Source: Solibacillus sp. FSL W7-1464
GTDB lineage: Bacteria > Bacillota > Bacilli > Bacillales_A > Planococcaceae
Direction: 5' to 3'
Length of the DNA stretch: 64,000 nucleotides
Assembly (NCBI RefSeq): GCF_038004425.1
Contig: NZ_JBBORC010000001.1
Span: 1,837,001 to 1,901,000, forward strand
Part shown: in pieces, positions 62,678-64,000 of the stretch
Position numbering within the stretch: position 1 is the first letter of the stretch
Layout: the number at the start of each line of letters is the position of its first letter
The notes under the pieces: model-generated
Told to the model about the DNA's origin: nothing
Database searches by the model: none
Seen by the model: only the letters and a program-made list of their open reading frames with translations
Position numbers and translations under genes: made by a program

Positions 62678-64000
62678 TGAGTTTTGTTGAAAAATTTCAA
62701 GATCTGCCATTAGAAGAAGTAATGGGTGACCGTTTTGGTCGCTATTCCAAATATATTATTCAAGACCGTGCATTACCGGATACACGTGACGGGCTAAAAC
62801 CTGTACAGCGTCGTATATTATATGCGATGTTCCATGAAGGTAATACGTTTGATAAACCGTTCCGTAAATCAGCAAAAACGGTCGGAAATGTAATCGGTAA
62901 CTACCACCCGCACGGAGATTCTTCGGTATACGATGCGATGGTCCGTATGAGCCAGGACTGGAAAAGTCGTCAAATGCTTGTCGAAATGCATGGTAACAAC
63001 GGTTCTGTCGATGGAGACCCGCCGGCCGCAATGCGTTACACAGAAGCGCGACTTTCAGCAATTGCCGCAGAACTATTACGTGATATAAACAAAAATACAG
63101 TTGAATTCGTACCAAACTTCGATGATCAGGATATGGAACCAACTGTATTGCCATCTCGTTTCCCGAATTTATTAGTCAACGGCGCAACAGGGATTTCGGC
63201 CGGTTATGCGACGGATATTCCGCCACATAATCTGCAGGAAGCACTTGATGCGGTTTTAATGCGTCTTGACAACAAAAACTGTACAGTCGATGAACTGATG
63301 ACCGTTATTAAAGGTCCCGATTTTCCTACAGGCGGAATTATTCAAGGTATTGACGGCATAAAAAAAGCGTACGAAACAGGTAAAGGGAAAATCATTGTCC
63401 GTTCACGTACAGAAATTGAACAGTTAAAAGGCAATAAAGAGCAGATTATCATTTCCGAAATCCCGTTTGAAGTAAATAAGGCCAACATGATTCGTAAAAT
63501 GGACGAGCTGCGCGTAAATGACCGCCGTTTAGATGGTATTTCCGAAATTCGCGATGAATCGGACCGTGATGGTTTACGAATTGTTGTCGAACTGAAAAAA
63601 GATGTGCCTGCACAGGGGATATTAAACTTCTTATTAAAATCGACGGATTTGCAAGTTTCATATAACTTCAATATGATTGCGATTCATAACCGTCGTCCAA
63701 TGATGATGACATTGCCGCTCATGTTGGATGCGTACATTGATCACCAGAAGGAAATTGTGCGACGCCGATCCCAATATGACTTAACAAAAGCAGAAGATCG
63801 CTTACATATCGTTGAAGGTCTTATGAAAGCCTTGTCCATTTTAGATGAAGTGATTGAAACCATCCGTGCATCGAAAGATAAACGCGATGCGAAAAATAAC
63901 ATTATGGAAAAATTCGGCTTTACGGAAGAACAGGCAGAAGCGATTGTCAGCCTTCAACTTTACCGTTTGACGAATACCGATATTACGCAACTGCAAAAAG
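62677..64000 (+). CDS. parC: DNA topoisomerase IV subunit A, 5' part
   Basis: The frame is open to the window edge (441 codons). It starts [20 protein letters not shown] and shows the catalytic AMRYTEARL (Tyr121) and the quinolone-determining region [12 protein letters not shown] (Ser82, Ser83, Asp86). RBS is AGGAGG within the parE end. The C-terminal beta-pinwheel lies outside the window. Confidence 0.96.
   Translation, partial: MSFVEKFQDLPLEEVMGDRFGRYSKYIIQDRALPDTRDGLKPVQRRILYAMFHEGNTFDKPFRKSAKTVGNVIGNYHPHGDSSVYDAMVRMSQDWKSRQMLVEMHGNNGSVDGDPPAAMRYTEARLSAIAAELLRDINKNTVEFVPNFDDQDMEPTVLPSRFPNLLVNGATGISAGYATDIPPHNLQEALDAVLMRLDNKNCTVDELMTVIKGPDFPTGGIIQGIDGIKKAYETGKGKIIVRSRTEIEQLKGNKEQIIISEIPFEVNKANMIRKMDELRVNDRRLDGISEIRDESDRDGLRIVVELKKDVPAQGILNFLLKSTDLQVSYNFNMIAIHNRRPMMMTLPLMLDAYIDHQKEIVRRRSQYDLTKAEDRLHIVEGLMKALSILDEVIETIRASKDKRDAKNNIMEKFGFTEEQAEAIVSLQLYRLTNTDITQLQK

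Noticed and set aside
1-64000. tRNA, rRNA, CRISPR arrays, prophage structural genes
   Set aside because: None could be supported by reading the sequence; a dedicated tRNA or CRISPR scan was not possible here.

Overview
The window looks like a chromosomal segment of a low-GC, spore-forming Gram-positive of the Bacillales, most likely a Planococcaceae member close to Solibacillus or Lysinibacillus. The right end shows Bacillus-type housekeeping synteny (yneP-like thioesterase, yneR-like HesB protein, plsY, parE, parC) and metA behind a SAM-I (S-box) riboswitch. The left and centre carry spore-surface genes, a CydS-type cytochrome bd and a B. subtilis yrkD-J-like sulfur operon. No tRNA, rRNA or CRISPR array was seen.

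Layout. 1-3949: persulfide/sulfite operon copy A, cut by the window edge (rhodaneses, TusA-rhodanese, DsrE, rhodanese-MBL persulfide dioxygenase, TusA, TauE exporter). 4227-8694: a translationally coupled copper-delivery cluster, nosL-nosD-nosL-nosY-nosF-resA, with no nosZ in view. 8765-9185: a dead third TauE gene; 9247: a DUF302 gene. 9867-16045: cydDC facing away from cydA-cydB-cydS; the 30-codon cydS is annotated here. 16200-17880: an IS110-type element. 17963-20100: spore coat and exosporium genes. 20150-28200: a GNAT relic, two duplicated STAS genes, lgt, and an IS110 transposase relic split by two different IS66 elements with intact 8-bp target duplications. 28333-32624: Mn-catalase, DUF421 protein, a recombinase-like protein lacking catalytic residues divergent from SulP + UspA. 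33025-35446: membrane protein, XRE regulator, orphan DGQHR (DndB-like) gene. 35782-37512: MFS transporter and MFS relic.

37957-42954: persulfide operon copy B with its regulator (cstR-like, Cys31/Cys60 without the CsoR histidine), DsrE, a decayed rhodanese, then the same gene order as copy A. Copper/sulfur-repressor-like operators of the form ATACC(C)-TATA-GGGGTAT recur before several genes of both copies, often overlapping the ribosome binding site. 43260-49509: fragmented NHEJ genes, namely a stand-alone ATP-dependent ligase, a LigD OB/polymerase gene broken by a T-tract frameshift and an IS21 insertion, and a second LigD truncated at its 5' end near 48229. Base composition rises noticeably to the right of that point, so it may be the right edge of an accessory region. 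49562-64000: core-like genome.

Taken together the left 48 kb reads as an accessory region for life with reduced sulfur: persulfide oxidation and sulfite export under a persulfide-sensing repressor, a sulfide-tolerant bd oxidase with its CydDC factor, copper-site assembly genes, and a sulfate-family transporter. How these parts cooperate is inference from their proximity.
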